NCBI GenBank assembly: GCA_012270975.1
Contig: JAAXHH010000013.1
Location: 37,240 to 101,239, forward strand
Source of the DNA: Candidatus Latescibacterota bacterium
GTDB taxonomy: Bacteria > JAAXHH01
Direction: 5' to 3'
DNA length: 64,000 nt
Shown: piece after piece, positions 8,924 through 17,532 of the stretch
How the letters are laid out: each line of letters starts with the position of its first letter
Position numbering within the stretch: position 1 is the first letter of the stretch
The notes under the pieces: model-generated
Told to the model about the DNA's origin: nothing
The model's database searches: none
Seen by the model: the letters and a program-made list of their open reading frames with translations, nothing else
Position numbers and translations under genes: made by a program

Positions 8924-10597
8924 TCAGAAACGCTCGGGTCTTCGGTATTCTCCAAATACGCCGCGGAGCGTATCGCAGATTTCACCCAGCGTCGCCCGCT
9001 GGCGCACGGCATCGATGATCAGCGGCATCAGGTTGTCTTCGGTACGGGCCGCCGATTCCAGGACCCGAAGCGCCCGCGCCGCGGCCTGCCCGTCCCGTGC
9101 CCGCCTGAACGCGCGGACCCTTTCGACCTGGCGGACTTCGATGGCGGGATCGATGGGAAAAGGCGCAGGTCCCTGCTCCTCGGCGTCGGTGAAGCGGTTT
9201 ACCCCGACGATGATCTGTTCTTCCCGCTCGACGGCCATCTGGTAAGCATAGGCGCTGCGACTGATCTCCTCCTGGGGAAAACCCGCTTCGATGGCGCCCA
9301 GGGCGCCTCCGAACTCGTCGATTCGCTCCAGGTAGGCCATGGCCGCCTTTTCGATCTCGCCGGTCAGCGCTTCCACGAAGTAGGATCCGGCAAAGGGATC
9401 CACCGTGTCGGCCACCCCGGTCTCGTGGGCGATGACCTGCTGTGTCCTCAGGGCGAGTGTCGCCGCCGATTCGGACGGCAGGGCGAGCGCTTCGTCGAGG
9501 CTGTTGGTATGGAGGGACTGCGTGCCGCCGCACACCGCCGCCAGGGCCTGCAGCGCCACCCGGACGACGTTGTTCTCCGGTTGCTGCGCGGTCAGCGTCG
9601 ATCCGCCGGTCTGGGTATGGAACCTGAGTTGCCAGGACCGGGGGTTCTTCGCTCCTACCCGTTCCCGCATCAGCCGGGCCCACAGCCGCCGGGCCGCGCG
9701 GAACTTGGCCACCTCTTCGAAGAACTGGTTGTGGGCGTTGAAGAAGAACGAGAGCTGGGGCGCAAAGGCGTCGACGTCGACGCCCGCGTCCATCACCGCC
9801 TTCACGTACCCCAGCCCGTTGGCGAGGGTGAAGGCGACCTCCTGCACGGCCGTGGCTCCCGCTTCCCGGATGTGGTACCCGCTGATGCTGATGGGATTCC
9901 ATTTCGGCATGCTGTCGGCGCAGAAACGGATGAGGTCGGTGGCCAGGCGCAGAGAGGGACCCGGCGGGTAGATGAAGGTGCCCCTGGCGATGTATTCCTT
10001 GAGAATGTCGTTCTGGACCGTGCCCGCGAGGCGTTCCAGCGGAATGCCGCGCTCCTCGGCCACGGCCGCGTAGAGCGCCACGAGCACCGTGGCCGTGGCG
10101 TTGATGGTGAGCGATGTGCTGACGGTCTCCTGCGGAATGTCATCGAACAGGGTCCGCATGTCGTCGATGGTGGAGATCGCCACGCCCGTGCGGCCCACCT
10201 CGCCGGCCACCGTGGGATGATCGGAATCGTAGCCGATCTGGGTGGGCAGGTCGAAGGCCACGGAGAGCCCGGTCTGTCCCTGGGACAGCAGGTACCGGTA
10301 GCGGGCGTTGGTTTCTTCGGCCGAACCGAACCCCGCGTACTGACGCATCGTCCAGAGCCGGCCGCGGTACATGGTCGGGCGGATTCCCCGGGTAAAGGGG
10401 TACTGGCCCGGGTCCCCGATATCGGCGTCCGGATCGATGTCCGCCGTGTCCTCGGGCGTGTACAGCCTCTTTACGGGAATACCGGAGCCGGTCTCGAACC
10501 GCTCGCGGCGTTCGGGCAGCCGTTCCAGTGCCGGTTCGAGTTTTTTCTTCTCCCATTCCTTCCGGGCTTTTGCCAGGGCTTCGTTGCCAGCATCCAT
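8924..10597 (-). CDS. Methylmalonyl-CoA mutase, catalytic (N-terminal type) subunit
   Basis: 557-aa catalytic subunit that isomerises (R)-methylmalonyl-CoA to succinyl-CoA using adenosylcobalamin. It contains the TIM-barrel motifs [41 protein letters not shown] and [19 protein letters not shown], with the active-site Tyr, His and substrate-binding residues. The length matches the split form; the 130-aa B12-binding domain is absent and must be encoded elsewhere. The epimerase follows directly. The N terminus starts [22 protein letters not shown], a usual leader for this subfamily. Ethylmalonyl- or isobutyryl-CoA mutase is possible, but the adjacent epimerase favours methylmalonyl-CoA. Confidence 0.94.
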   Translation of the reverse strand: MDAGNEALAKARKEWEKKKLEPALERLPERRERFETGSGIPVKRLYTPEDTADIDPDADIGDPGQYPFTRGIRPTMYRGRLWTMRQYAGFGSAEETNARYRYLLSQGQTGLSVAFDLPTQIGYDSDHPTVAGEVGRTGVAISTIDDMRTLFDDIPQETVSTSLTINATATVLVALYAAVAEERGIPLERLAGTVQNDILKEYIARGTFIYPPGPSLRLATDLIRFCADSMPKWNPISISGYHIREAGATAVQEVAFTLANGLGYVKAVMDAGVDVDAFAPQLSFFFNAHNQFFEEVAKFRAARRLWARLMRERVGAKNPRSWQLRFHTQTGGSTLTAQQPENNVVRVALQALAAVCGGTQSLHTNSLDEALALPSESAATLALRTQQVIAHETGVADTVDPFAGSYFVEALTGEIEKAAMAYLERIDEFGGALGAIEAGFPQEEISRSAYAYQMAVEREEQIIVGVNRFTDAEEQGPAPFPIDPAIEVRQVERVRAFRRARDGQAAARALRVLESAARTEDNLMPLIIDAVRQRATLGEICDTLRGVFGEYRRPERF

Positions 10598-10747
10598 GAC
10601 CGGGGCATCCGCGTTGCAGACGGGTGGAAGGGTTGATGAACGAGCCCTGAAATCTACACCGGAATCACCCGGAAGTCAACGGGTTTGCGGGGTCGGTGGT
10701 CGGGCTTTGCGGCCGACCATTCAGGGAGAGGATGCCGGGCGCCACAA

Positions 10748-10807
10748 GCAACATCCCGCCGCTGTTGTAACCGGTGCGCCGATTGTCCGGTTACCGCGGG
10801 ATGTTGC
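10748..10807. terminator. Large nested hairpin over the 3' end of the coiled-coil gene
   Basis: Outer 12-bp arms GCAACATCCCGC/GCGGGATGTTGC enclose inner 8-bp arms GTAACCGG/CCGGTTAC with a 12-nt loop; all arms pair perfectly, with a 7-nt bulge on one side. The stop codon of the coiled-coil gene (TAA, 10791-10793) is inside the structure. It lies between that gene and the mutase start. I read it as a terminator or stability element; no T-run follows on the minus strand. Confidence 0.65.
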
Positions 10808-11198
10808 GGTCATTGTTCGTTTCCTTCGGGCTGGCTGGCGGAGTTTCGCGATCCGGAACGGCAGCAGGTATACCCAAATGCCCTTCGATACGAGAAAGTC
10901 TGGTGTTCATACGAAAAAGTCTGGTGTTTATTTCAGCTATTTTCTGATCGATGACTTGCAGTCGATTCTCAATATGGGTTACTAACGCCTCAAAACGCCT
11001 GTCCATCGCCTCGAAACGATTATCCATCGCCTCGAAACGATTATCCATCGCCTCGAAACGATTATCCATCGCCTCGAAACGATTATCTATCGCCTCGAAA
11101 CGGCTGTTCATGGTTTGCAGTCCCGTGAAGAAAACAACAAGGATCGTCAATATCGTTCCGACGAACCCCCCGAGCATGATCCAATCCTTGCGCTCCAC
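10791..11198 (-). CDS. Membrane-anchored coiled-coil protein with heptad repeat (copy 1 of 3)
   Basis: Predicted 135-aa protein: a short N terminus, one transmembrane segment (WIMLGGFVGTILTILVVFFTGL, about residues 6-27), then a continuous coiled coil built of the heptad RFEAMDN repeated about five times, a variable coiled coil (IENRLQVIDQKIAEINTRLFRMNTRLSRIEGHLG) and a Pro-rich tail. I chose a GTG start at 11198 because CGGAGAAA stands 4 nt before it; the track start at 11258 adds 20 residues without an RBS. The heptads are encoded by six 21-nt DNA repeats. Function unknown; two further proteins of the same design are at 14106 and 44116. Confidence 0.75.
   Translation of the reverse strand: MERKDWIMLGGFVGTILTILVVFFTGLQTMNSRFEAIDNRFEAMDNRFEAMDNRFEAMDNRFEAMDRRFEALVTHIENRLQVIDQKIAEINTRLFRMNTRLSRIEGHLGIPAAVPDRETPPASPKETNNDRNIPR
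10986..11111. repeat. 21-nt tandem repeat, six units, inside the coiled-coil gene
   Basis: Six consecutive 21-nt units read CGCCTCGAAACGATTATCCAT on the plus strand. Units 2-4 are identical, unit 5 differs by one base, and units 1 and 6 by a few. Each unit encodes one heptad (RFEAMDN on the minus strand), so gain or loss of units keeps the frame and lengthens or shortens the coil. Confidence 0.95.
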
Positions 11199-11373
11199 TG
11201 TTTTCTCCGGGATTGTGAATGGATGTAGGCAGCGAGATCGAGCATACGATCCCTTCATCTAATGTACTAGCCGTGACAGCGTACGGATATCTCGTAAGAA
11301 AAACAATTTAAAGGTAAAAAACGACCAGGTGGAAATCGCCTTCGGAACGCCTGGCCCCTGAACGCCTGAACGC

Positions 11374-11933
11374 CTAGGATCCGGCCAGGCCCAGCGCCTC
11401 CGCCTCGCCCTGCATGGCCTCGATGACTTGGGCGATATGATCGGCCAGGTCGAGCCTCAGGCTTTCGGCGCCTTCCGTGATGTCCTCCCTGGACACAGCG
11501 CGGGCGAAGGCCACCGCCTTCATTTTCTTGCGGACGGAACGGACTTTCACCTCGTGTATGCGCCGGAGGGCCGCACGAGGGCGACGGCGGTGATGAATCC
11601 CACGAGTTCGTCGACGGCGAAGAGCGTCTTGTCCATCAGGCTGCGGCGTTCGAGTCCGAGGTAGGTGGCGTGGGACTTGATGGCGTAGATGACGTCCTCG
11701 GGATATCCCTGTTCCTCCAGGATCGCCGCTCCGCGCATGGGGTGGTCCTTCGGGTCGGGGGTTGCTTCGTAGTCGAAATCGTGCAGCAGGCCCACGATGC
11801 CCCATTTCTCCTCGTCCTCGCCGTACTTCCGTGCGTAGTGCCGCATGGCCGCCTCTACGCCAAGAGCATGTTTACGCAGGCTGTCCGTCTTCGTATGCTC
11901 GTGCAGTAATTTCAGCGCGTCTTCGCGGTTCAC
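11374..11933 (-). pseudogene. HD-domain hydrolase, interrupted by a one-base frameshift
   Basis: A protein of the HD metal-dependent phosphohydrolase superfamily, split by a frameshift. The first frame (11547-11933) gives MNREDALKLLHEHTKTDSLRKHA...GIVGLLHDFDYEATPDPKDHP with the HD motif, and runs into a stop after VALVRPSGAYTR. The second frame (11374-) continues IHEVKVRSVRKKMKAVAFARAVSREDI, which is the expected family C terminus. One missing base near 11563-11570 in a GC run (plus strand CGCCGGAGGG) restores VALVRPSRRIHEVKV and a protein of about 186 aa, the usual length. This may be an assembly or sequencing error, or a real inactivating mutation. Confidence 0.85.
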
Positions 11934-12070
11934 ATCGATTCCTTTCGGTTCGTGGCTTTGCCGGGACCGGACGAAGCGATTTCCGTCAGTCGATTATCAG
12001 GTTTGTCGGGTCGAGTGATTGGGCCAGACGGCCCGGAATGCTGAATCGTGACGGGACACCGTAACCGGGG

Positions 12071-14011
12071 TTACCGGACAAGGGCCCGGCCATAGTAGTA
12101 CGGCAGGGCCTGGGCGGAAGGACGGTAGGACCAGGCCAGGCGGGCTTTTCCGATATTGGCGCCCGGACCGGCGTCGGCTTCGTCCCCGTCGTATATGACC
12201 AGGTTGAAGCCGATGGTCTCTCCCGCCGAAGGCGCGGTACCGCCGGGCATGTCGGACCAGGGAATGGCGGTCTCGATGATATAGCCGCTTCCGGTGAACC
12301 TGGACGCCACCCGCATACCCGGCGCGGTCTTCTCGATCACGCCCTGCCGGGCGTCGGCGTCCCGGGCGGCCCGGGGCTCGCGGCCCGCCGTGGTGCCTGG
12401 GAAGATGCCCGCCTTGAATACCGTCAGCGTGTTGTCGCTCCGGCCGGATGGATCGACACAGATCTCCACGGCATCGGAACGCCAGTGTCCCTTGACGTCG
12501 TCCGGGGCGATATTGCAGACCACCACGTCGTCCCGCACGTCCACGGCCACGTACAGGTTTTCCTGGTCGTAGGCGACCCGGAACTCCGCGCTGCAGTCGG
12601 CATCGCCGCCCGGCACGGAACCCGACCAGATGTGGTCCGAAGAAACGGCGTGGGTTTCGATCCCGTCCCAGTCGGCAAGATCACCGTCGATCCGCGGAGG
12701 TCCGGTCGCCGGCGCGAGATCCATGACCGGCAACACGTCGATCATCCCGCTGCCTGCTACGGTCAGCCCTCCCGAGGAGGTCGACAGCCGCACCGGGTAG
12801 CTTCCCTGCTCAACGTGACTCGGTACATGGACAGTAAATGGAACGGTCGCCCTGTCTTTCCCCGGTACCTCGTACTCCGCCTCCAGTGGACCATCCGCCC
12901 ACCCATCCGGCAGATCAAGCGTCACCCGGCCAGCCGTGGCCGGCTGCCTCCGGCTGCTCACCTCGGCCTCCAGGGTACCGGTCATGCCCGAACCGATAGA
13001 CAGCGCGGAGGGCAACAGGTCCGCGACCCACGATACCTGGTGATCTTCGGCCCAGCGACGGTACCGGACGATGTCAGAACGGGGCACCATGCCGATGGAC
13101 AACGGTTCCGTCAAAGGCGGTGGACCCAGCACGACTCCGGTGTCGCGGGGACCTTCGAGGCCCCCCAGGAGGGTCTTGAGGCCTTTCGGCGAAGGCGGTA
13201 CGAGGGTCTTGACCAGCAGGAACGACTCCGCCCCCGCACTGCGCGGCGGAACCGTGGCCCTTCGGTCGAAACCCTGCGACCTGAAGTTGCGCAACGCCAG
13301 GGACTTGATCTCAGCGTAGCTGAGAAACCTGCTGGGCGAAATGTCGCCCGTAGGAATGAAAATGGCTCCAAGCCGTCGGGAATTGTAGTACAGTTTCACC
13401 GGCTGCCATGTACGCAGATACTCGTCGTCGATCTGTTCCGGAAACTGTTCGGGTTCCGCCGCGGCGGTGAAGGCCTCCGTGGCGAGCCGGGCCGCCACCT
13501 GGTGATGTCCGTGGGTGCCCGGGCCGGGCCACATGGTCACGATGACGTCCGGCCGGAGCAGCCGGACCAGCCGCACGATCTTGCCCAGCGTGTCCTCGTA
13601 GCCCCACACGTCGTACGTGGCCTTGTCGCTCAGCGTGTAAAAGAAATCGGTCTTGTTCAGGAAGTAGACCAGGTCCACCCCGTATTCGGCCGCGGACCGT
13701 CGGATCTCGGCTTCCCGCAATATGCCCAGCGAGGGCCCGAGCTCCCGGCCGATGGCATTGCCGCCGCCCTCGCCGCGCGTGATGAGGACGATGCCCGCCT
13801 TTGCTCCCCCGTCGAGGACCTCCCGGGCGAAGGTGGCCGTTACCCCGCTTTCATCGTCGGGATGGGCGCCAATGTAGAGCAGGTCGACTTTCAGTAAGTG
13901 GTCCGATTGCATCTGTTCGATGGACTGTGCCGCGGCAAAGCCGGACAGCAGGATGGAGACGAGGAAGACAGCGAACCATCTTCCTGCAAGGAAGCAGGAA
14001 CCACGCATCAT
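12071..14011 (-). CDS. Secreted PIG-L family deacetylase with C-terminal sugar-binding-type domain
   Basis: About 646 aa. A signal peptide (FAVFLVSILLSGFAAAQS) is followed by a PIG-L/LmbE deacetylase domain with the zinc motif AHPDDES near residues 45-51 and the later GHHQVAARLA histidines. A middle NEW3-like beta domain leads to a C-terminal CBM9/DOMON-type domain (DGDLADWDGIE, FRVAYDQENLYVAVDVRDD, ETAIPWSDMP). PIG-L enzymes remove N-acetyl groups from GlcNAc-type sugars; the secretion signal and binding domain point to extracellular glycan processing. The track start (TTG at 14059) adds 16 residues; the double ATG at 14011/14008 gives a normal signal peptide, though no clear RBS is seen for either. 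Confidence 0.85.
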   Translation of the reverse strand: MMRGSCFLAGRWFAVFLVSILLSGFAAAQSIEQMQSDHLLKVDLLYIGAHPDDESGVTATFAREVLDGGAKAGIVLITRGEGGGNAIGRELGPSLGILREAEIRRSAAEYGVDLVYFLNKTDFFYTLSDKATYDVWGYEDTLGKIVRLVRLLRPDVIVTMWPGPGTHGHHQVAARLATEAFTAAAEPEQFPEQIDDEYLRTWQPVKLYYNSRRLGAIFIPTGDISPSRFLSYAEIKSLALRNFRSQGFDRRATVPPRSAGAESFLLVKTLVPPSPKGLKTLLGGLEGPRDTGVVLGPPPLTEPLSIGMVPRSDIVRYRRWAEDHQVSWVADLLPSALSIGSGMTGTLEAEVSSRRQPATAGRVTLDLPDGWADGPLEAEYEVPGKDRATVPFTVHVPSHVEQGSYPVRLSTSSGGLTVAGSGMIDVLPVMDLAPATGPPRIDGDLADWDGIETHAVSSDHIWSGSVPGGDADCSAEFRVAYDQENLYVAVDVRDDVVVCNIAPDDVKGHWRSDAVEICVDPSGRSDNTLTVFKAGIFPGTTAGREPRAARDADARQGVIEKTAPGMRVASRFTGSGYIIETAIPWSDMPGGTAPSAGETIGFNLVIYDGDEADAGPGANIGKARLAWSYRPSAQALPYYYGRALVR

Positions 14012-14105
14012 ATCAAGTCTGATCGAAGGAAATGGACGGAACCTGGTTTGAACAGGCAAACCCGGTCCTGACCGGCAGAATCCGCGCCGGTGTTCGTGTA
14101 ACCGC

Positions 14106-14570
14106 TTACGGCAGCAGTTTTAATACGGCAACGGCAAGTGCGACGATAACTCCAACGGTCCACCTTAATCCGTTGACGCTCTCCTTTACATCCTCTTTGA
14201 TTTCTCTGCGGAGATCTCGCAGGTCATCCCTGAAGCTCTTTTGCAGGTCATCACGTGTGGATTGTATCCTGTCACCGATGGATTGTATCCTGCCATCCAT
14301 GGACTGAATCCTGCCATCCATGGACTGTATCTTGCCATCCATGGACTGTATCTTGCCATCCATGGATTTGAATCTTTCATTGGTATGCGCGATCACTTTT
14401 GCGATCAAATCCCGGATACCCTGCATATCATCGGCGACCTTGGCAAATGATCTCTGCAACGTGTCGACCAGGTCCTCGTAGTTTGTTTTGATCGCGTCCA
14501 CGTCTGACTCCAGGGCCGATACCCTTTGATCGATGTCTTCGGTGTGATCTATTACTTGCGGTTTATTCAA
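14106..14570 (-). CDS. Coiled-coil membrane protein with heptad repeat (copy 2 of 3)
   Basis: Predicted 154-aa protein: long N-terminal coiled coil (TEDIDQRVSALESDVDAIKTNYEDLVDTLQRSF), a central stretch of heptads of the type GKIQSMD repeated about five times, a charged segment (RDDLRDLRREIKEDVKESVNGL) and one C-terminal transmembrane helix (WTVGVIVALAVAVLKLLP). I place the start at the TTG at 14570, which has GGAGG 6 nt upstream; the track's TTG at 14597 lacks an RBS. Membrane topology is the reverse of copy 1. Function unknown; it resembles tail-anchored coiled-coil proteins. The heptads are encoded by five 21-nt DNA repeats. Confidence 0.75.
   Translation of the reverse strand: MNKPQVIDHTEDIDQRVSALESDVDAIKTNYEDLVDTLQRSFAKVADDMQGIRDLIAKVIAHTNERFKSMDGKIQSMDGKIQSMDGRIQSMDGRIQSIGDRIQSTRDDLQKSFRDDLRDLRREIKEDVKESVNGLRWTVGVIVALAVAVLKLLP
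14258..14362. repeat. 21-nt tandem repeat, five units, inside the second coiled-coil gene
   Basis: Five consecutive units of TGGACTGTATCTTGCCATCCA type on the plus strand; units 4 and 5 are identical, others differ by one to a few bases. Each encodes one heptad (GKIQSMD/GRIQSMD). The DNA sequence is unrelated to the 21-nt repeat at 10986, so the two arrays arose independently in similar proteins. Confidence 0.93.
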
Positions 14571-14830
14571 TTTAACCCTCCGTTTTAAATTGTCCAAGGA
14601 TTACAATCCTGGTCGTCCTCAGACCAGGGCCGCCTTGATGAATGCCGTCTCAAAGGATTTAGTCGCAAAACATCTGCGTGTTCTCGACTCTTTTCTTTTA
14701 TTTTCACCATTGTGCTACATAGGATAACCCGGTCGGCCCTCGAGGTTACCTGGTTGTATTGCAGCGGAATATCCTTTGTGCCTGCCGCCGACGAGGCGAC
14801 TTTACAGCTTACCAACCGGAGGTTTTCGAC

Positions 14831-15841
14831 ATGGACGATCTGATCGTCGTTCATCCTGATTTCGACGGGGTCTGGCCCTTTGCCGCAGACCACTTCCGCA
14901 CGCTGTGGCCCGGCGCGGAGTTCATTCGCCTGGCTCACGGGGACGAGCATCCCCTGGGTGAAGTCGTCGAGGAACCGGACCGGGTGACGCGGCTCGTTAC
15001 GCTTGGGATGCCTGTGACGCTCAATTGCCTGAAGCGATTCAGCGCGTTGCGGGAAGCAACTTTTCAGGGGGCTTACGGCCGGCAGTTGGGCGAGGGCTGC
15101 TGCGAGTATCTTGCCGTGGCCGGCGTCGCCGTCTATGACCATCCGAGCGAGGGGTTCTGGTCGCAGACCGTGGCGGAATTCGGCCTGGCCCTGACGCTGT
15201 GCGGACTGAGGCGTATCCCGCAGCTGCACCGGGAAATCATCCACAGCCAGGCGCCCTGGGACTATGAGCCGCCGGAAGGCCGGGGCCGGCCCGGGGCCCG
15301 GGGCCAGCAGTTCGGCGACGATCCCGCCTTCTCCAACGGCACGCTGTCCGGCAAGCGGGTGCGTATTGTGGGTGCGGGCAACATCGGCAGCCGATACGCC
15401 AGCTTCGCATCCATGCTGGGCGCCGACGTGGCGGCATGGGACCCCTTCGCTCCCGAGCCCGGCTTCCACCGGGCCGGTTCGCGCCGGGTTTACCACCTGG
15501 ATCAGCTCGTCGCGGACGCGGAGATATTCGCGCCCATGGTGCCGCTCACGGAATCCACGCAGGGTCTGGTCGCGGCGGAGCATATCGACGCGCTGCCCAG
15601 GGGCTGCCTGGTGGTACTCGTGACCCGGGCCGGAATCTGCGACATGGAGACGATCCGGCGGCGGGTACTGGCCGACGAACTGAGCCTGGCGGCGGACGTG
15701 TGGGACGAAGAGCCCCTGCCCCTGGACGACCCGCTACTGGGACGCCAAAACGTGGTGCATACGCCGCACAACGCCGGCCGTACGATCGATGCGAACAGGG
15801 CTTGGGCGGAGAAGCTGGCCGTGCAGTTCAGGCCGCGGTAG
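14831..15841 (+). CDS. D-isomer 2-hydroxyacid dehydrogenase family protein
   Basis: 336-aa NAD-dependent dehydrogenase of the D-2-hydroxyacid family. The Rossmann motif VGAGNIGSRYASFASMLG is near residues 180-197, and the catalytic set is complete: Arg in VTRAGICD, Glu in VWDEEPLPLDD and His in HTPHNAGRT. Substrate is unknown; phosphoglycerate, lactate or glyoxylate/hydroxypyruvate types are all possible. I chose ATG 14831 (MDDLIVVHPDFDG), which has GGAGG 9 nt upstream, rather than the track start 14759. It stands alone, followed by tRNA genes on the opposite strand. Confidence 0.88.
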   Translation: MDDLIVVHPDFDGVWPFAADHFRTLWPGAEFIRLAHGDEHPLGEVVEEPDRVTRLVTLGMPVTLNCLKRFSALREATFQGAYGRQLGEGCCEYLAVAGVAVYDHPSEGFWSQTVAEFGLALTLCGLRRIPQLHREIIHSQAPWDYEPPEGRGRPGARGQQFGDDPAFSNGTLSGKRVRIVGAGNIGSRYASFASMLGADVAAWDPFAPEPGFHRAGSRRVYHLDQLVADAEIFAPMVPLTESTQGLVAAEHIDALPRGCLVVLVTRAGICDMETIRRRVLADELSLAADVWDEEPLPLDDPLLGRQNVVHTPHNAGRTIDANRAWAEKLAVQFRPR

Positions 15842-15895
15842 GCGACCTGCCGCGCGTTACATAGGGTTTTTTGAAAACGGACGGAAGGGAGAGAA

Positions 15896-15967
15896 TAGCG
15901 GTACGGGGAATCGAACCCCGGTTTGATGGCTGAGAACCACCCGTCCTAACCACTAGACGATACCGCC
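15896..15967 (-). tRNA. tRNA-Glu (anticodon CTC)
   Basis: The minus strand folds into a standard cloverleaf: acceptor GGCGGTA/TACCGCT, D arm GTCTAGTGGTTAGGAC, anticodon arm GGTGG-TTCTCAG-CCATC and T arm CGGGG-TTCGAAT-CCCCG. The anticodon CTC reads GAG (Glu). The first acceptor pair is G-U. CCA is not encoded. A near-consensus promoter ends only about 13 nt before the 5' end. Confidence 0.93.
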
Positions 15968-15979
15968 ATGTCGCTAAAA

Positions 15980-16008
15980 AATATACCCCGCGCGCATGCC
16001 CATGTCAA
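15980..16008 (-). promoter_or_regulatory. Sigma70 promoter of tRNA-Glu
   Basis: On the minus strand TTGACA (16008-16003), 17-nt spacer, TATATT (15985-15980), followed by a T-rich start region. The predicted transcription start is about 6 nt before the mature tRNA 5' end. The spacer is GC-rich (GCGCGCGGGG), reminiscent of stringently controlled stable-RNA promoters, though the usual discriminator position is AT-rich here. Confidence 0.85.
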
Positions 16009-16088
16009 GCCGTTTTGGGCGTGCGCCCTCATAGCCGAGGCCACGACTATATCAAGAAATGATCCTGCCACTGCGACGTAACGGCAAA

Positions 16089-16159
16089 CTGGGGGGCAGG
16101 GATTCGAACCCCGATTCCATGGTCCAGAGCCATGTGTCCTACCCTTGAACGACCCCCCA
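16089..16159 (-). tRNA. tRNA-Gln (anticodon CTG)
   Basis: Cloverleaf on the minus strand: acceptor TGGGGGG/CCCCCCA with G discriminator, D arm with GTTCAAGGGTAGGAC, anticodon arm CATGG-CTCTGGA-CCATG and T arm CGGGG-TTCGAAT-CCCTG. The anticodon CTG reads CAG (Gln). CCA is not encoded. It lies about 120 nt upstream of tRNA-Glu, and each has its own promoter. Confidence 0.93.
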
Positions 16160-16208
16160 ATGGGAATGACGCAAGGCAACGGGCCGGCCCGCCGCCACCG
16201 CCGCGTGT

Positions 16209-16236
16209 ATAATACGGATTTACAGGGAAAGATCAA
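16209..16236 (-). promoter_or_regulatory. Sigma70 promoter of tRNA-Gln
   Basis: Minus strand TTGATC (16236-16231), 16-nt spacer, TATTAT (16214-16209). The following leader is very GC-rich (ACGCGGCGGTGGCGGGCCGG), ending about 45 nt before the tRNA. The downstream position fits tRNA-Gln. Confidence 0.7.
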
Positions 16237-16328
16237 GTAAAATCAGGCCGTAGAGACGCGGTCGAGGCACCGCCAAACGGCTGACTACGGCCCGGTGCGC
16301 CGGGTATCCGGGCGCCTGTATCCACGCC

Positions 16329-17480
16329 TCAAACCCGCTCGTAGGGATCGAACAGACGCTCGTATTCCCGCAGGGCATAGCGGTCGGTCATACCCGCGAT
16401 GTAGTCGCATACCGTTCGCTCGAGGGGCGCGTCCTCGTCGCGTCGAAGGTCGGTGGGGGGCAACTGCCGCGGGTCTGCGAGGTATTCGTTGAAGAGGCTT
16501 TCGATGAAACGGGTCGCCTTGCGGGACATGCGGATCAGCCGGTAATGCCGGTAGAAGTTGTCCGTGAGGAAGGCGCGGAGCTGGCTGTTCTTTTCGGTCA
16601 TCGAAGGACTGTAGTCCACCACGGGGAAATCCAGCTGGCGCACTTCATCGGGTGACTTCACGCCGTGGCGTTCCAGGTTCTCGTGGGTCGTCTGCACGAC
16701 GTCGGTGATCTGCTGGTTGATCAGTGCCCGTATGATCCGGTAACGCTTCCGTGTGGGATCGAGGTGCCGGACCCTGTCCACCTCCTCCTGTATGGCCCCG
16801 TCCCATATGTCCAGTTCGGTAAGCTGATCGAGATTCAGGATACCCGCGCTCACTCCGTCGTCCAGGTCGTGGGAGTTATAGGCGATTTCGTCGGCGAGAT
16901 TGGCGATCTGGGCCTCCACGGAGGCATACTGGCCGGGCTTGAATTCGTCCAGGTCGAACCCGTGCGGGGCATTGTGCTTGGCGATGCCCTCCCGCGTTTC
17001 CCACGTCAGGTTGAGGCCCGGAAAGGAAGGATAGCGCCATTCCAACAGGTCGATGACCCGGAGACTCTGCTGGTTGTGCTGGAATCCTCCGTGTTCCTGC
17101 ATCAGCCCGTCGAGGGCTTCCTCTCCGCAGTGTCCGAACGGGGGATGTCCGAGGTCGTGGGCCAGGGCGATGGCGGCCGCAAGATCGAGGTTGGCACCCA
17201 GGTTCCGCGCGATCGTCTCCGAAATGCCGGCCGTTTCCATGGTGTGCGTGAGCCGCGTCCGGTAATGGTCTCCCTCGTGGTAGACGAAGACCTGCGTCTT
17301 GTATTCCAGTCTCCGGAAGGCCTTGGAGTGGACGATACGGTCGCGGTCCCGCTGGAAGGGCGTCCGCCACGGCGCCTCCTCCTCGGGATGCTCGCGTCCC
17401 CGGCACGCGCTGCTCATCACGGCGTACGGAGCGAGCGTCCGTTCCTCCACGTCTTCCAATCGGGCTCGATCAACGATCAT
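16329..17480 (-). CDS. dgt: dGTPase-like dNTP triphosphohydrolase
   Basis: 383-aa HD-superfamily enzyme of the deoxyguanosinetriphosphate triphosphohydrolase-like family, which cleaves dNTPs to deoxynucleosides and triphosphate. Typical features are DRDRIVHSKAFRRLEYKTQVFV near the N terminus, RTRLTHTMETAGISETIARNLG, and the metal site LAHDLGHPPFGHCGEEALD; later EIAYNSHDLDDG holds the last ligand. I use ATG 17480 (MIVDRARLEDVEER), which has GGAGG 7 nt upstream, rather than the TTG at 17522. It may control the dNTP pool or restrict phages as dGTPases do elsewhere. Confidence 0.92.
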   Translation of the reverse strand: MIVDRARLEDVEERTLAPYAVMSSACRGREHPEEEAPWRTPFQRDRDRIVHSKAFRRLEYKTQVFVYHEGDHYRTRLTHTMETAGISETIARNLGANLDLAAAIALAHDLGHPPFGHCGEEALDGLMQEHGGFQHNQQSLRVIDLLEWRYPSFPGLNLTWETREGIAKHNAPHGFDLDEFKPGQYASVEAQIANLADEIAYNSHDLDDGVSAGILNLDQLTELDIWDGAIQEEVDRVRHLDPTRKRYRIIRALINQQITDVVQTTHENLERHGVKSPDEVRQLDFPVVDYSPSMTEKNSQLRAFLTDNFYRHYRLIRMSRKATRFIESLFNEYLADPRQLPPTDLRRDEDAPLERTVCDYIAGMTDRYALREYERLFDPYERV

Positions 17481-17532
17481 CCGGGGTCCTCCGGTACCAG
17501 TCGTTCCGTTTTGCACGATCAATGTGCTGCGG

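Noticed and set aside
8854-9012. N-terminal extension of the epimerase
   Set aside because: It overlaps the mutase gene; the ATG at 8853 has a good RBS and gives the normal family length.
10986-11111. Possible CRISPR array
   Set aside because: The 21-nt units are contiguous with no spacers and encode protein heptads, so they are a minisatellite inside a gene.
12071-14011. PIG-L protein as the bacillithiol deacetylase BshB
   Set aside because: The protein has a signal peptide and a C-terminal carbohydrate-binding-type domain; BshB is a short cytoplasmic enzyme.
14585-15583. 332-aa minus-strand ORF opposite the 2-hydroxyacid dehydrogenase
   Set aside because: Shadow ORF; the plus strand has the complete Rossmann and catalytic motifs.
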